A stretch of DNA of 64,000 bases from an uncultured Alistipes sp. (GTDB lineage Bacteria > Bacteroidota > Bacteroidia > Bacteroidales > Rikenellaceae): the NCBI GenBank assembly GCA_944320685.1, contig CALUIK010000001.1, positions 434,001 through 498,000 of the forward strand, read 5' to 3'. This document shows positions 46,960-53,496 of this stretch, one piece after another; position 1 is the first letter of the stretch; every line of letters begins with the position of its first letter. The notes under the pieces were generated by a model. It saw only the letters and a program-made list of their open reading frames with translations, made no database searches and was not told where the DNA came from. The position numbers were made by a program, and so were the translations under genes.

Positions 46960-46998
46960 CACCGCCGTAAGGCATACGAACATTTAATCAATTCAGTC

Positions 46999-47346
46999 AT
47001 GAACAATTACGAAACCGTTTTCATTGTCACCCCCGTCCTCTCTGACATACAGGTGAAGGAGGTGGCTGACAAATTCCAAGGTATCATTACCGAGAACGGC
47101 GGTCAGATCGTGAATGCGGAGAACTGGGGCCTCAAGAAGCTCGCATATCCCATTCAGAAGAAGACCACCGGCTTCTACTTCCTCATCGAGTTCACGGGCG
47201 ATGGCTCTATCATCGAGACGCTGGAGACCGGCTACCGCCGCGACGAGCGCATCATTCGTTTCTTAACTTTCAAGCAGGACAAGTACGCTGTCGAGTACTC
47301 CGAGAAGCGTCGCGCCAAGCTTGCCAACAAATCACAGGAGGAGTAA
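46999..47346 (+). CDS. rpsF: 30S ribosomal protein S6
   Basis: This 115-residue bS6 starts [22 protein letters not shown] and contains [19 protein letters not shown] and [12 protein letters not shown]. It pairs with S18 on the 30S platform. The leader has no Shine-Dalgarno sequence, unlike the two genes after it. Upstream in-frame ATG is absent; the frame opens earlier only with a non-ATG codon. First gene of rpsF-rpsR-rplI. Confidence 0.96.
   Translation: MNNYETVFIVTPVLSDIQVKEVADKFQGIITENGGQIVNAENWGLKKLAYPIQKKTTGFYFLIEFTGDGSIIETLETGYRRDERIIRFLTFKQDKYAVEYSEKRRAKLANKSQEE
47336..47341 (+). promoter_or_regulatory. Perfect Shine-Dalgarno AGGAGG before rpsR
   Basis: AGGAGG sits 8 bases before the rpsR ATG and inside the last codons of rpsF. 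Nearly all other starts in the window lack such a motif. Confidence 0.75.
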
Positions 47347-47349
47347 ACC

Positions 47350-47631
47350 ATGGCACAGGAGAATAACAAGCAGGGCGGCGAGATCCGTTATCTCAACCCC
47401 GTATCGGTAGACGTAAAGAAGAAGAAGTACTGCCGTTTCAAGAAGCTCGGCATCAAGTATGTGGACTACAAGGACGGCGAGTTCCTCAAGAAGTTCCTCA
47501 ACGAGCAGGGCAAGATTCTGCCCCGCCGCCTGACCGGCACTTCGCAGAAGTTCCAGAAGAAGGTCGCACAGGCCGTAAAGCGTGCCCGTCACCTCGCCAT
47601 TCTGCCTTTCGTAACGGATTGTATGAAATAA
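47350..47631 (+). CDS. rpsR: 30S ribosomal protein S18
   Basis: This 93-residue bS18 has [20 protein letters not shown] and [29 protein letters not shown]. It binds S6 and, in Bacteroidota, belongs to the pocket that hides the 16S rRNA 3' tail. It carries a perfect Shine-Dalgarno sequence. It starts three bases after the rpsF stop. Confidence 0.97.
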   Translation: MAQENNKQGGEIRYLNPVSVDVKKKKYCRFKKLGIKYVDYKDGEFLKKFLNEQGKILPRRLTGTSQKFQKKVAQAVKRARHLAILPFVTDCMK

Positions 47632-47635
47632 TTAG

Positions 47636-47641
47636 AGGAGG
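47636..47641 (+). promoter_or_regulatory. Perfect Shine-Dalgarno AGGAGG before rplI
   Basis: AGGAGG again lies 8 bases before the ATG, in the short gap between rpsR and rplI. Confidence 0.75.
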
Positions 47642-47649
47642 AGAGCAAT

Positions 47650-48090
47650 ATGGAGGTTATACTTATCAAAGACGTCGAGAAGCTGGGATACGCCAACGAC
47701 ATCGTCAACGTAAAGCCCGGTTACGCTAACAATTACTTGATTCCTCAGGGATACGCCAAGGCAGCAACCGCTTCGGCAAGGAAGGTCCTCGCCGAGAACC
47801 TCAAGCAGCGCGCCCACAAGGACGCCAAGATTCTGGCCGACGCGCAGGCGCTGGCCGAGAAGCTGGCCAACCTGCCGCTGGTAATCACGGTAAAGGCCGA
47901 GGAGGGCAAGATCTTCGGTTCGGTAACGTCGGCAGACATCGCCGAGGCTTTGGCCGCAAAGGATGTTGCGGTAGACCGCAAGTCCATCACCGTCGACAGC
48001 ATCAAGACCGTCGGCGAGTACGAGGCTACGGTGAAGCTCCACCGCGAGGTGAAGGCCACCGTCAAGTTGTCTGTCGTAGCCGAGGAGTAA
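47650..48090 (+). CDS. rplI: 50S ribosomal protein L9
   Basis: This 146-residue bL9 starts MEVILIKDVEKLGYANDIVNVKPGYANNYL, the conserved rRNA-binding domain, followed by the linking helix (ENLKQRAHKDAKILADAQALAEKL) and the C-terminal domain (GKIFGSVTSADIAEAL). Normal length. Last gene of the S6-S18-L9 operon. Confidence 0.97.
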   Translation: MEVILIKDVEKLGYANDIVNVKPGYANNYLIPQGYAKAATASARKVLAENLKQRAHKDAKILADAQALAEKLANLPLVITVKAEEGKIFGSVTSADIAEALAAKDVAVDRKSITVDSIKTVGEYEATVKLHREVKATVKLSVVAEE

Positions 48091-48173
48091 TGCCTGAAGG
48101 CAGGCCTTCCATGCCGACGCCGGCATCGCCGGTGCCGACTTACGGGAGAGCCGCCGCAACAATATCACAGAAG

Positions 48174-48206
48174 AGAGACCGCGCCCGAAAGGGGTTGGCG
48201 GTCTCT
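48174..48206 (+). terminator. Terminator-like hairpin after rplI
   Basis: The arms AGAGACCGC and GCGGTCTCT flank a 15-base loop; the hairpin ends in TTT, a weak T-run. Confidence 0.55.
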
Positions 48207-48241
48207 TTCGGTTCCGTACCCGCGCTTTGGCAATATTTTAG

Positions 48242-48249
48242 TACCTTTG
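48242..48249 (+). promoter_or_regulatory. -7 box TACCTTTG for thiL
   Basis: The box is a full match 18 bases before the thiL ATG. No thiamine riboswitch is visible in the short leader. Confidence 0.6.
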
Positions 48250-48267
48250 TCTCAAACAACACATGAC

Positions 48268-49299
48268 ATGAGCGAAAAGAAAAGAACCGAAATATCCGAA
48301 CTCGGACAGTTCGGGCTCATCGACCGCCTCACGGCAGGCATAACCCCCACCGCCGCCACGACCCTCACGGGCGTGGGCGACGACGCCGCCGTCATAGCCT
48401 CCACGGAGGACGAGGCCACTGTCGTCACCACCGACACGCTGTTCGAGGGGGTAGACTTCGACCTCACGTACTTCCCGCTGAAACATCTGGGGTACAAGGC
48501 CGTCACCGCAGCCGTAAGCGACGTGCTGGCCATGAACGCGCGGCCAGAGCAGCTGCTCGTATCGCTCGGCGTCTCGTCGAAGATGTCGGTCGAGGCGCTC
48601 GACGACCTCTACGAGGGCATACGCTTCGCCTGCAAAGAGTACGGCACAGACCTTGTCGGGGGCGATACGCGCGCCTCGCTCACGGGCCTCGTCATAGGGG
48701 TCACGGCCGTGGGCCGCGCACGCCGCGACACCCTCGCATACCGCAGCGGCGCACGGTTCAACGACCTTATATGCATCACGGGCAACCTCGGCGCGGCATA
48801 CATGGGGCTGCAGCTGCTCGAACGCGAGAAACGGGTCTTGAGTGACGTGAAGAACCCCGAACCGCAGTTCGGCGGCTACGAATACCTGCTGCAACGCTAT
48901 CTCAAGCCCCGCGCCCGCAAGGACATAATCGACCTGCTGGCAGCGGAGAAGATTGTCCCCACGTCGATGACAGACATAACTGACGGCCTCGCGAGCGAGG
49001 TGCTGCAGATATGCAAGGCGTCGAAGTGCGGCGCCCGCATATATCTCGACCGCATACCGCTGGCGAAGCAGACCTCGGCACTGGCCGAGGAGATGCATGC
49101 CGACCCTGTGGTTGCGGCGCTCAACGGCGGCGAGGACTACGAGCTGATGTTCACCGTACCGCTGGCTCTGCAGGAGCAGGTCATGCAGCTGGGCGTTGTG
49201 GATGTGGTGGGACACATCACGCGCGAGTCGACAGGGGCATACCTTGTCACACCCGACGGCAGCGACATAAAACTGCGTGCGCAGGGGTTCAAGGAGTGA
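48268..49299 (+). CDS. thiL: Thiamine-monophosphate kinase
   Basis: This 343-residue enzyme of the AIR synthase fold phosphorylates thiamine phosphate to thiamine diphosphate. Motifs: SELGQFGLIDRLT, GVGDDAAVI, the metal-binding SDVLAMNARPEQ, GGDTRASLTGLVI and ALNGGEDYELMFTV. The start MSEKKRTEI is taken because the longer frame begins with TTG inside the -7 box. It stands alone, with no other thiamine genes nearby. Confidence 0.92.
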   Translation: MSEKKRTEISELGQFGLIDRLTAGITPTAATTLTGVGDDAAVIASTEDEATVVTTDTLFEGVDFDLTYFPLKHLGYKAVTAAVSDVLAMNARPEQLLVSLGVSSKMSVEALDDLYEGIRFACKEYGTDLVGGDTRASLTGLVIGVTAVGRARRDTLAYRSGARFNDLICITGNLGAAYMGLQLLEREKRVLSDVKNPEPQFGGYEYLLQRYLKPRARKDIIDLLAAEKIVPTSMTDITDGLASEVLQICKASKCGARIYLDRIPLAKQTSALAEEMHADPVVAALNGGEDYELMFTVPLALQEQVMQLGVVDVVGHITRESTGAYLVTPDGSDIKLRAQGFKE

Positions 49300-49320
49300 A
49301 TCATGACGCCGCACAAGACG

Positions 49321-49358
49321 GCGAAGGCCGCGCCTCCGAACGGAGGCGCGGCCTTCGC
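49321..49358. terminator. Bidirectional terminator between thiL and the lipoprotein gene
   Basis: Two perfect arms of about 17-18 bases (GAAGGCCGCGCCTCCG core) meet at a tiny loop between the two convergent genes. Confidence 0.7.
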
Positions 49359-49368
49359 GCTGCATGAT

Positions 49369-49959
49369 CTACTCGACACGGTGCAGACTCACAACCGTCC
49401 CCGAAGCCCCCTCCACGACAAGACGGTCGCTCTGCTTGTCCTCGTGCAGCTCCGCCCGAGCGGTAAAGGGATAACGCTCGACCGAATCCGCGGCGATGAC
49501 CACCTCGCCCGTTATGAATATCCGTCCCCGAGCCGAGGCGTCGACATACCAGCCGTCGAAGCGCAGCAGCGCGGGCGGCGCTGTCTGCCGCAACACCCCG
49601 CGGGGCAGCAATTCCAGTTCCACGGGCAGCTCCGCCCGCGCATCCGTCGCCCAACTTCCCAACACCGCGGGATAGGTCTCGTCGGCCGTCACCTCCAGCG
49701 CCAGCAGTTCATCCCCGCGCCGCGATGTGCGGTAAAGCACCTCCACAGCATTGCCTTCGACCGCATCGCCGCCCTCGAACACGGTATTCTCGTCCACAAC
49801 GAAACGCCGCACGCTGTCCCCCGCCATGTTCCTGACCGATAGGGCCGTCTCCGTCGTCTCTCCTACCAATCCCGCCATACTCTGCACGGGCATCCCGCTG
49901 CGGCATGACGGCATAGCCGCCACGGCCGCGCACGCAGCAAATATCCTTAAGCGTCCCAT
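49369..49959 (-). CDS. Lipoprotein of unknown function, beta-rich
   Basis: The 196-residue protein starts MGRLRIFAACAAVAAMPSC, a lipoprotein signal. The rest is mostly beta-strands (YPAVLGSWATDARAE, FDGWYVDASARGRIFITGEVV), loosely like lipocalin-type or NlpE-type barrels, but I do not recognise a family with confidence. The ATG lies 4 bases after a -7 box, so the mRNA looks leaderless. Longer upstream starts would cross this promoter. Confidence 0.65.
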   Translation of the reverse strand: MGRLRIFAACAAVAAMPSCRSGMPVQSMAGLVGETTETALSVRNMAGDSVRRFVVDENTVFEGGDAVEGNAVEVLYRTSRRGDELLALEVTADETYPAVLGSWATDARAELPVELELLPRGVLRQTAPPALLRFDGWYVDASARGRIFITGEVVIAADSVERYPFTARAELHEDKQSDRLVVEGASGTVVSLHRVE

Positions 49960-49963
49960 ACGG

Positions 49964-49993
49964 CAAAGGTACGAAAAATACGCTGCGCACAAA
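49964..49993 (-). promoter_or_regulatory. Promoter TTTG-N18-TACCTTTG abutting the lipoprotein start
   Basis: On the minus strand TTTG (49990-49993) and TACCTTTG (49964-49971) are 18 bases apart, and only four bases separate the -7 box from the ATG. Confidence 0.6.
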
Positions 49994-50076
49994 CCTCCGC
50001 GCGTAGCCGCCATCCCGAACCACGGCAATATTTCCATGCCGCAGCATGCAAAATAGGTATTTACGACACTTTTTTG

Positions 50077-50084
50077 TATTTTTG
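50077..50084 (+). promoter_or_regulatory. -7 box TATTTTTG for adk
   Basis: The box is a full match 42 bases before the adk ATG. Confidence 0.55.
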
Positions 50085-50126
50085 AAGCCGCATAAATGAC
50101 CAAACTATTTAATCACAATATTACGT

Positions 50127-50705
50127 ATGCTTAACATCATACTTTTCGGAGCGCCCGGATGCGGCAAGGGTACGCAAGCGGCGCGTATAAAGGAGAAATA
50201 CAACATCAACCACATCTCCACGGGCGATGTCATCCGCGGCGAGATCGCCCGAGGCACCGAGCTCGGCAAGAGCATGAGGAAATACATCGAAGCGGGAGAA
50301 CTCGCCCCCGACTCGATCGTCATCGGTATGATCCGCAACTACATCAACGAACACAAGGACGCCACGGGCAACATATTCGACGGATTCCCCCGCACCACGG
50401 CACAGGCCGAGGAGTTCGACCGCATCCTCGCCGAAGAGGGCGACGACGTCAACGTCATGGTATACATGGAAGTGCCCGAGGAAGAGCTCGTAAAGCGCAT
50501 ACTGCTCCGCGGCAAGGAGTCGGGCCGCGCCGACGACGCTTCGGAAGACATCATCCGCAACCGCATCTCCGTCTACCGCGACCAGACGGCGGTCGTAGCC
50601 GACCACTATGGCCGCAAGGGCAAATACGAGGCCGTGAACGGCGTGGGAACGATGGATGAGGTCTTCGACCGCATATGCGCCGTCATCGACCGCTACAACA
50701 AATAA
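50127..50705 (+). CDS. adk: Adenylate kinase
   Basis: This 192-residue enzyme interconverts ADP with ATP and AMP. The P-loop is GAPGCGKGTQA; the AMP-binding part is ISTGDVIRGEI and GFPRTTAQAEEFD. It has a short lid (RGKESGRADDASEDIIRNR) without zinc cysteines, typical of the Bacteroidota short form. It stands alone, upstream of tRNA-Glu. Confidence 0.96.
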   Translation: MLNIILFGAPGCGKGTQAARIKEKYNINHISTGDVIRGEIARGTELGKSMRKYIEAGELAPDSIVIGMIRNYINEHKDATGNIFDGFPRTTAQAEEFDRILAEEGDDVNVMVYMEVPEEELVKRILLRGKESGRADDASEDIIRNRISVYRDQTAVVADHYGRKGKYEAVNGVGTMDEVFDRICAVIDRYNK

Positions 50706-50710
50706 CCGTA

Positions 50711-50730
50711 TGCGGGGGCATGCCCCCGCA
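50711..50730 (+). terminator. GC palindrome after adk
   Basis: A perfect 20-base palindrome with arm TGCGGGGGCA follows the adk stop by five bases. No T-run follows, so termination is uncertain. Confidence 0.5.
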
Positions 50731-50860
50731 CCCGAAAGGTGGCCCGCGGGCAGCGATGCCCGCGTACTGAAGGAGAACACGCGCGGCGGACTTTCTCCGC
50801 CGCAGCATGCCGCATCGCAACTTTTTCGGCTGATTTTGTTGCATATTGCTTTTTTTTGGT

Positions 50861-50868
50861 TACCTTTG
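50861..50868 (+). promoter_or_regulatory. -7 box TACCTTTG for tRNA-Glu
   Basis: The box is a full match about 45 bases before the mature tRNA, with TTTG 22 bases upstream at 50835-50838. Confidence 0.65.
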
Positions 50869-50913
50869 CGTCGCTAAAGCCGCTCTCCACCTGCGGAGGG
50901 GCGATAGCGGTAA

Positions 50914-50985
50914 GGCCCATTCGTCTATCGGTTAGGACGCAAGATTTTCATTCTTGAAAGAGCAGTTCGATTCTGCTATGGGCTA
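50914..50985 (+). tRNA. tRNA-Glu (anticodon TTC)
   Basis: A 72-base cloverleaf can be drawn: acceptor GGCCCAT pairing with ATGGGCT (G1-U72), D-loop TCGGTTAGGA, anticodon stem CAAGA/TCTTG with loop TTTTCAT giving anticodon TTC, and T-arm GTTCGATTC. CCA is not encoded. Its own promoter lies upstream. Confidence 0.95.
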
Positions 50986-51321
50986 CGACTTATACCCGGG
51001 GCGAGTGAAGATTGACTCTGAAGGCAGGTTAACTGAATGAGGTATTGGCTCGGAGGGCCTTGCTGAAGAAATGTCGGCTCGGATGACTTGGCTGAAGAGG
51101 TGTTGGCTCGGAAGTCCCTAAAGGGGGGGGTGAAGGGTGGATGTGCCGGAGAGCCAAAGTTGTCGGAATACGCATACGCGTCCCGAGTATTTGACAGGTG
51201 GAAAGTGACGAGAGAACGCTCCACGGAGCGTTGCGGGCAATCCCCGCAGGCGCGGGCGCCAAGAATGACCCCGCACGAACAAGGTAATTGAAGAATAAAA
51301 ATAAAAAAGCAAACACAAATT
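50986..51321. other. 336-base gap between tRNA-Glu and rpsT
   Basis: It holds a 29-base tandem repeat (51047-51112), a hairpin AACGCTCC-AC-GGAGCGTT (51215-51232) next to a second GC hairpin, and an A-rich leader before rpsT. No consensus promoter for rpsT was found. Confidence 0.5.
51047..51112. repeat. 29-base imperfect tandem repeat
   Basis: GGCTCGGA recurs at 51047, 51076 and 51105, each 29 bases apart, and GCTGAAGA lies between the copies with a constant offset. The third copy is partial. The period is not a multiple of three, so it is not coding. Confidence 0.75.
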
Positions 51322-51573
51322 ATGGCAAATCACAAGTCATCAAAGAAGAGAATTCGCCAGACCGTTACCAAGCGTGCACACAACCGTCTCTATCACAAGA
51401 CTGCGCGCAACGCCGTGAAGGCTCTGCGCAACACCACCGAGAAGAGCGCCGCAGAGATACTGCTGCCAAAGGTAAGTTCGATGCTCGACAAGCTCTCGAA
51501 GCATGGCATCATACACAAGAACAAGGCCGCAAACCTCAAGAGTTCGCTTGCTCTGCACGTAAACTCACTCTAA
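51322..51573 (+). CDS. rpsT: 30S ribosomal protein S20
   Basis: This 83-residue bS20 starts MANHKSSKKRIRQTVTKRAHNRLYHKTARNAVK, followed by the second helix (LPKVSSMLDKLSKHGIIHKNKAANLKSSLALHVNSL). It binds 16S rRNA early in assembly. The leader is A-rich without a Shine-Dalgarno sequence. A clear terminator follows. Confidence 0.96.
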   Translation: MANHKSSKKRIRQTVTKRAHNRLYHKTARNAVKALRNTTEKSAAEILLPKVSSMLDKLSKHGIIHKNKAANLKSSLALHVNSL

Positions 51574-51594
51574 CGAGGGCGATTTCAGATAAGG

Positions 51595-51626
51595 AAAAAG
51601 GTTCCGGCATCACCGGAGCCTTTTTT
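51595..51626 (+). terminator. Rho-independent terminator after rpsT
   Basis: The arms GGTTCCGG and CCGGAGCC (one G-U pair) with loop CATCA are flanked by AAAAA and TTTTTT. Confidence 0.9.
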
Positions 51627-51744
51627 CGTTTCATGCGCACCCGCCGCCTTCGGGGCTACCGGAACGGTGAGCAGCACCTTGCGTCCGACACGCCGCAACC
51701 GCAAGAATAGTGGCCGCGCGCTTGCTCATACGCGGCGTATTTCG

Positions 51745-51752
51745 TACTTTTG
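51745..51752 (+). promoter_or_regulatory. -7 box TACTTTTG for the phosphodiesterase gene
   Basis: The box is a full match 23 bases before the ATG at 51776. Confidence 0.55.
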
Positions 51753-51775
51753 TACACAACCAACCCTGTTTTACC

Positions 51776-52687
51776 ATGAACCGTATCATCGCAATCCTCA
51801 TGGCGGCGCTGTGTGCCGTCTCTTCCGTATCGTGCAGCCGTACCTCAGGGGGCGTACGCGGCGTGAAACACGTAATACTGATCGGCCTCGACGGCATGGC
51901 CGCGGACACCTACGCCAAGGCCGACATGCCCACGCTGCGCTCGATGATGGAGCAGGGCGCATGGACGCTCCATTCGCGCAGCATACTACCCTCGTCGAGC
52001 GCCTGCAACTGGGCCTCGATGTTCATGGGTGCAGGCCCCGAGATGCACGGCTACAACACGTGGGGCAGCAGCAAGCCCGACTTTCCGTCGATCGAGGTCG
52101 GCCCTTACGGCATATTCCCCGCCATCACCGGCGTGCTGCGCGCACATGACCCCGAGATGCACATGTGCGCACTCTACGAGTGGCCCACAATAGGATCGCT
52201 CATCGAGGGCGAGGCGGTCGACGTCTCTCGCAACGTACCCTTCGACGACACGCACGGCGGGGCCATAACCTCGGAGTTCATCAAATGCCTCGACTCGCTG
52301 CGGCCGGCATTCTCGATGGTGATATACGACTCGCCAGACCATGACGGCCACGGGTCGGGATGGGGGTCACCGCAATACATGTCGGCACTGCACACGCTCG
52401 ACGGATACATAGGCCGCATCGTCGAGGCCACCAAACAGATGGGAATATACGACGACACGGTCTTCATCGTCACGGCCGACCACGGCGGCACGGGCACAAG
52501 ACACGGAGGGACCTCGATGTCGGAGATGGAGACACCGCTGGTACTCTTCGGCAAGGGGGTCAAGTGCGGCCACGAGATAACATCGGCCGTCATGCGCTAC
52601 GACACCGCCCCCACCATCGCCTATATCTTCGGCGCCGCTTGCCCCGACGTATGGCGCGGCAAGGCCATACGCGAGGCTTTCGAGTAA
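51776..52687 (+). CDS. Alkaline phosphatase superfamily phosphodiesterase, lipoprotein
   Basis: This 303-residue lipoprotein (lipobox SSVSC) belongs to the type I phosphodiesterase/nucleotide pyrophosphatase group. Metal and nucleophile motifs are ILIGLDGM and SSSACNWASMFMG (Ser/Thr nucleophile region near SSAC), with YDSPDHDGHGSGWG and TADHGGTGTRHGG as later metal ligands. It probably hydrolyses nucleotide or sugar phosphodiesters outside the cytoplasm. The longer upstream frame contains the promoter and is not used. Confidence 0.87.
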   Translation: MNRIIAILMAALCAVSSVSCSRTSGGVRGVKHVILIGLDGMAADTYAKADMPTLRSMMEQGAWTLHSRSILPSSSACNWASMFMGAGPEMHGYNTWGSSKPDFPSIEVGPYGIFPAITGVLRAHDPEMHMCALYEWPTIGSLIEGEAVDVSRNVPFDDTHGGAITSEFIKCLDSLRPAFSMVIYDSPDHDGHGSGWGSPQYMSALHTLDGYIGRIVEATKQMGIYDDTVFIVTADHGGTGTRHGGTSMSEMETPLVLFGKGVKCGHEITSAVMRYDTAPTIAYIFGAACPDVWRGKAIREAFE

Positions 52688-52851
52688 CACTGACGGCGCC
52701 CGCAGCCGAACAGAGGCGGCGCGGGCCCGTACTCCGCTCCGACAGGCACACTCGGCACCACACCACGCCGCTCCCATTCAAACAAATGGCGCGCGGGCAG
52801 TTCCGGCAATCCGTTTTTTGCGTATCTTTACATTGACAAACCGTAAAGCAT

Positions 52852-53292
52852 ATGGATTCGCAGAAACCCTACACATACCGTCTTTCGGGGGGCCGTTACA
52901 CGGTCAGCATATCCAACCGCGCCCGCGTCGAGGAGGCCATAGCCGCTTTCTGCCGCGATACAGGCATACGCTCAGCCTCCGTCTGCGGCATCGGGGCCGT
53001 GGACGAAGCGGTGCTACGCTTCTACGACCCCGCGACCAAACGCTACGTCGACCGGTGCTTCGAGGAGCAGATGGAGATCGCGGCACTCACGGGCAACGTA
53101 TCGGAGATGGAGGGCAAGGCATACCTACACCTGCATGCCACACTCGGGCGCCGAGACTATACGGCCGTGGCAGGACACCTGCTTTCGGCCCGCATAAACG
53201 GCGCAGGCGAGATATTCATAACGCCATTCGGCGCCGCCACGCCGCGACGCTACGATCCCGAGACCGGGCTCAATATCTACGATTTCCGGTAG
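52852..53292 (+). CDS. PPC (DUF296) domain DNA-binding-like protein
   Basis: This 146-residue single-domain protein has YTYRLSGGRYTVSISNRARVEEAIAAFC and GNVSEMEGKAYLHLHATLGRRDYTAVAGHL, the PPC/DUF296 signature with conserved His residues that may bind metal. In plants the domain is attached to AT-hooks; bacterial stand-alone forms have unknown function. A TATCTTTA box lies 21 bases upstream and a terminator follows. Confidence 0.85.
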   Translation: MDSQKPYTYRLSGGRYTVSISNRARVEEAIAAFCRDTGIRSASVCGIGAVDEAVLRFYDPATKRYVDRCFEEQMEIAALTGNVSEMEGKAYLHLHATLGRRDYTAVAGHLLSARINGAGEIFITPFGAATPRRYDPETGLNIYDFR

Positions 53293-53347
53293 CCGCCGGC
53301 ATCACCGCCATCGGCACAGACGCCAGCACCGGCATCTGCGCAACCGC

Positions 53348-53380
53348 AAAGGGAACAGACACAACCGGCTGTTCCCTTTT
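53348..53380 (+). terminator. Terminator after the PPC-domain gene
   Basis: The arms AAAGGGAACAG and CTGTTCCCTTT flank a 10-base loop and end in TTTT. Confidence 0.8.
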
Positions 53381-53420
53381 CATCTTCCCCTGCCGGCACA
53401 CATCCTGGTACCGCACGCAT

Positions 53421-53452
53421 AAAAATAAAGGAGCCGTCGCACGGACGGCTCC
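53421..53452 (-). terminator. Terminator of rpsA
   Basis: The arms GGAGCCGTC and GACGGCTCC with a 5-base loop are followed on the minus strand by a T-rich run (TTTATTTTT). Confidence 0.8.
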
Positions 53453-53496
53453 CACTTATACCCGCCTCGGGCGGGAACTATTTGCAAAGAGAAATT

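Larger units (their letters stand above)
46463..46998. other. 536-base divergent gap between tgt and rpsF, rich in hairpins
   Basis: It holds the tgt promoter near 46513 and the rpsF promoter near 46952. Between them lie AAAACGC-TGT-GCGTTTT (46664-46680), a nested hairpin with outer arms GAATCGGA/TCCGATTC (46740-46785) and inner arms ACGCAG/CTGCGT, and a 10-base hairpin (46835-46858). No frame of 60-100 codons here has protein-like composition. A small RNA or intergenic repeat is possible. Confidence 0.5.

Noticed and set aside
48250..48267. Thiamine (TPP) riboswitch before thiL
   Set aside because: The leader after the promoter is about 15 bases, too short for the riboswitch.
51047..51112. 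Possible CRISPR array
   Set aside because: Only three imperfect units, with spacers that are themselves similar; no cas genes.
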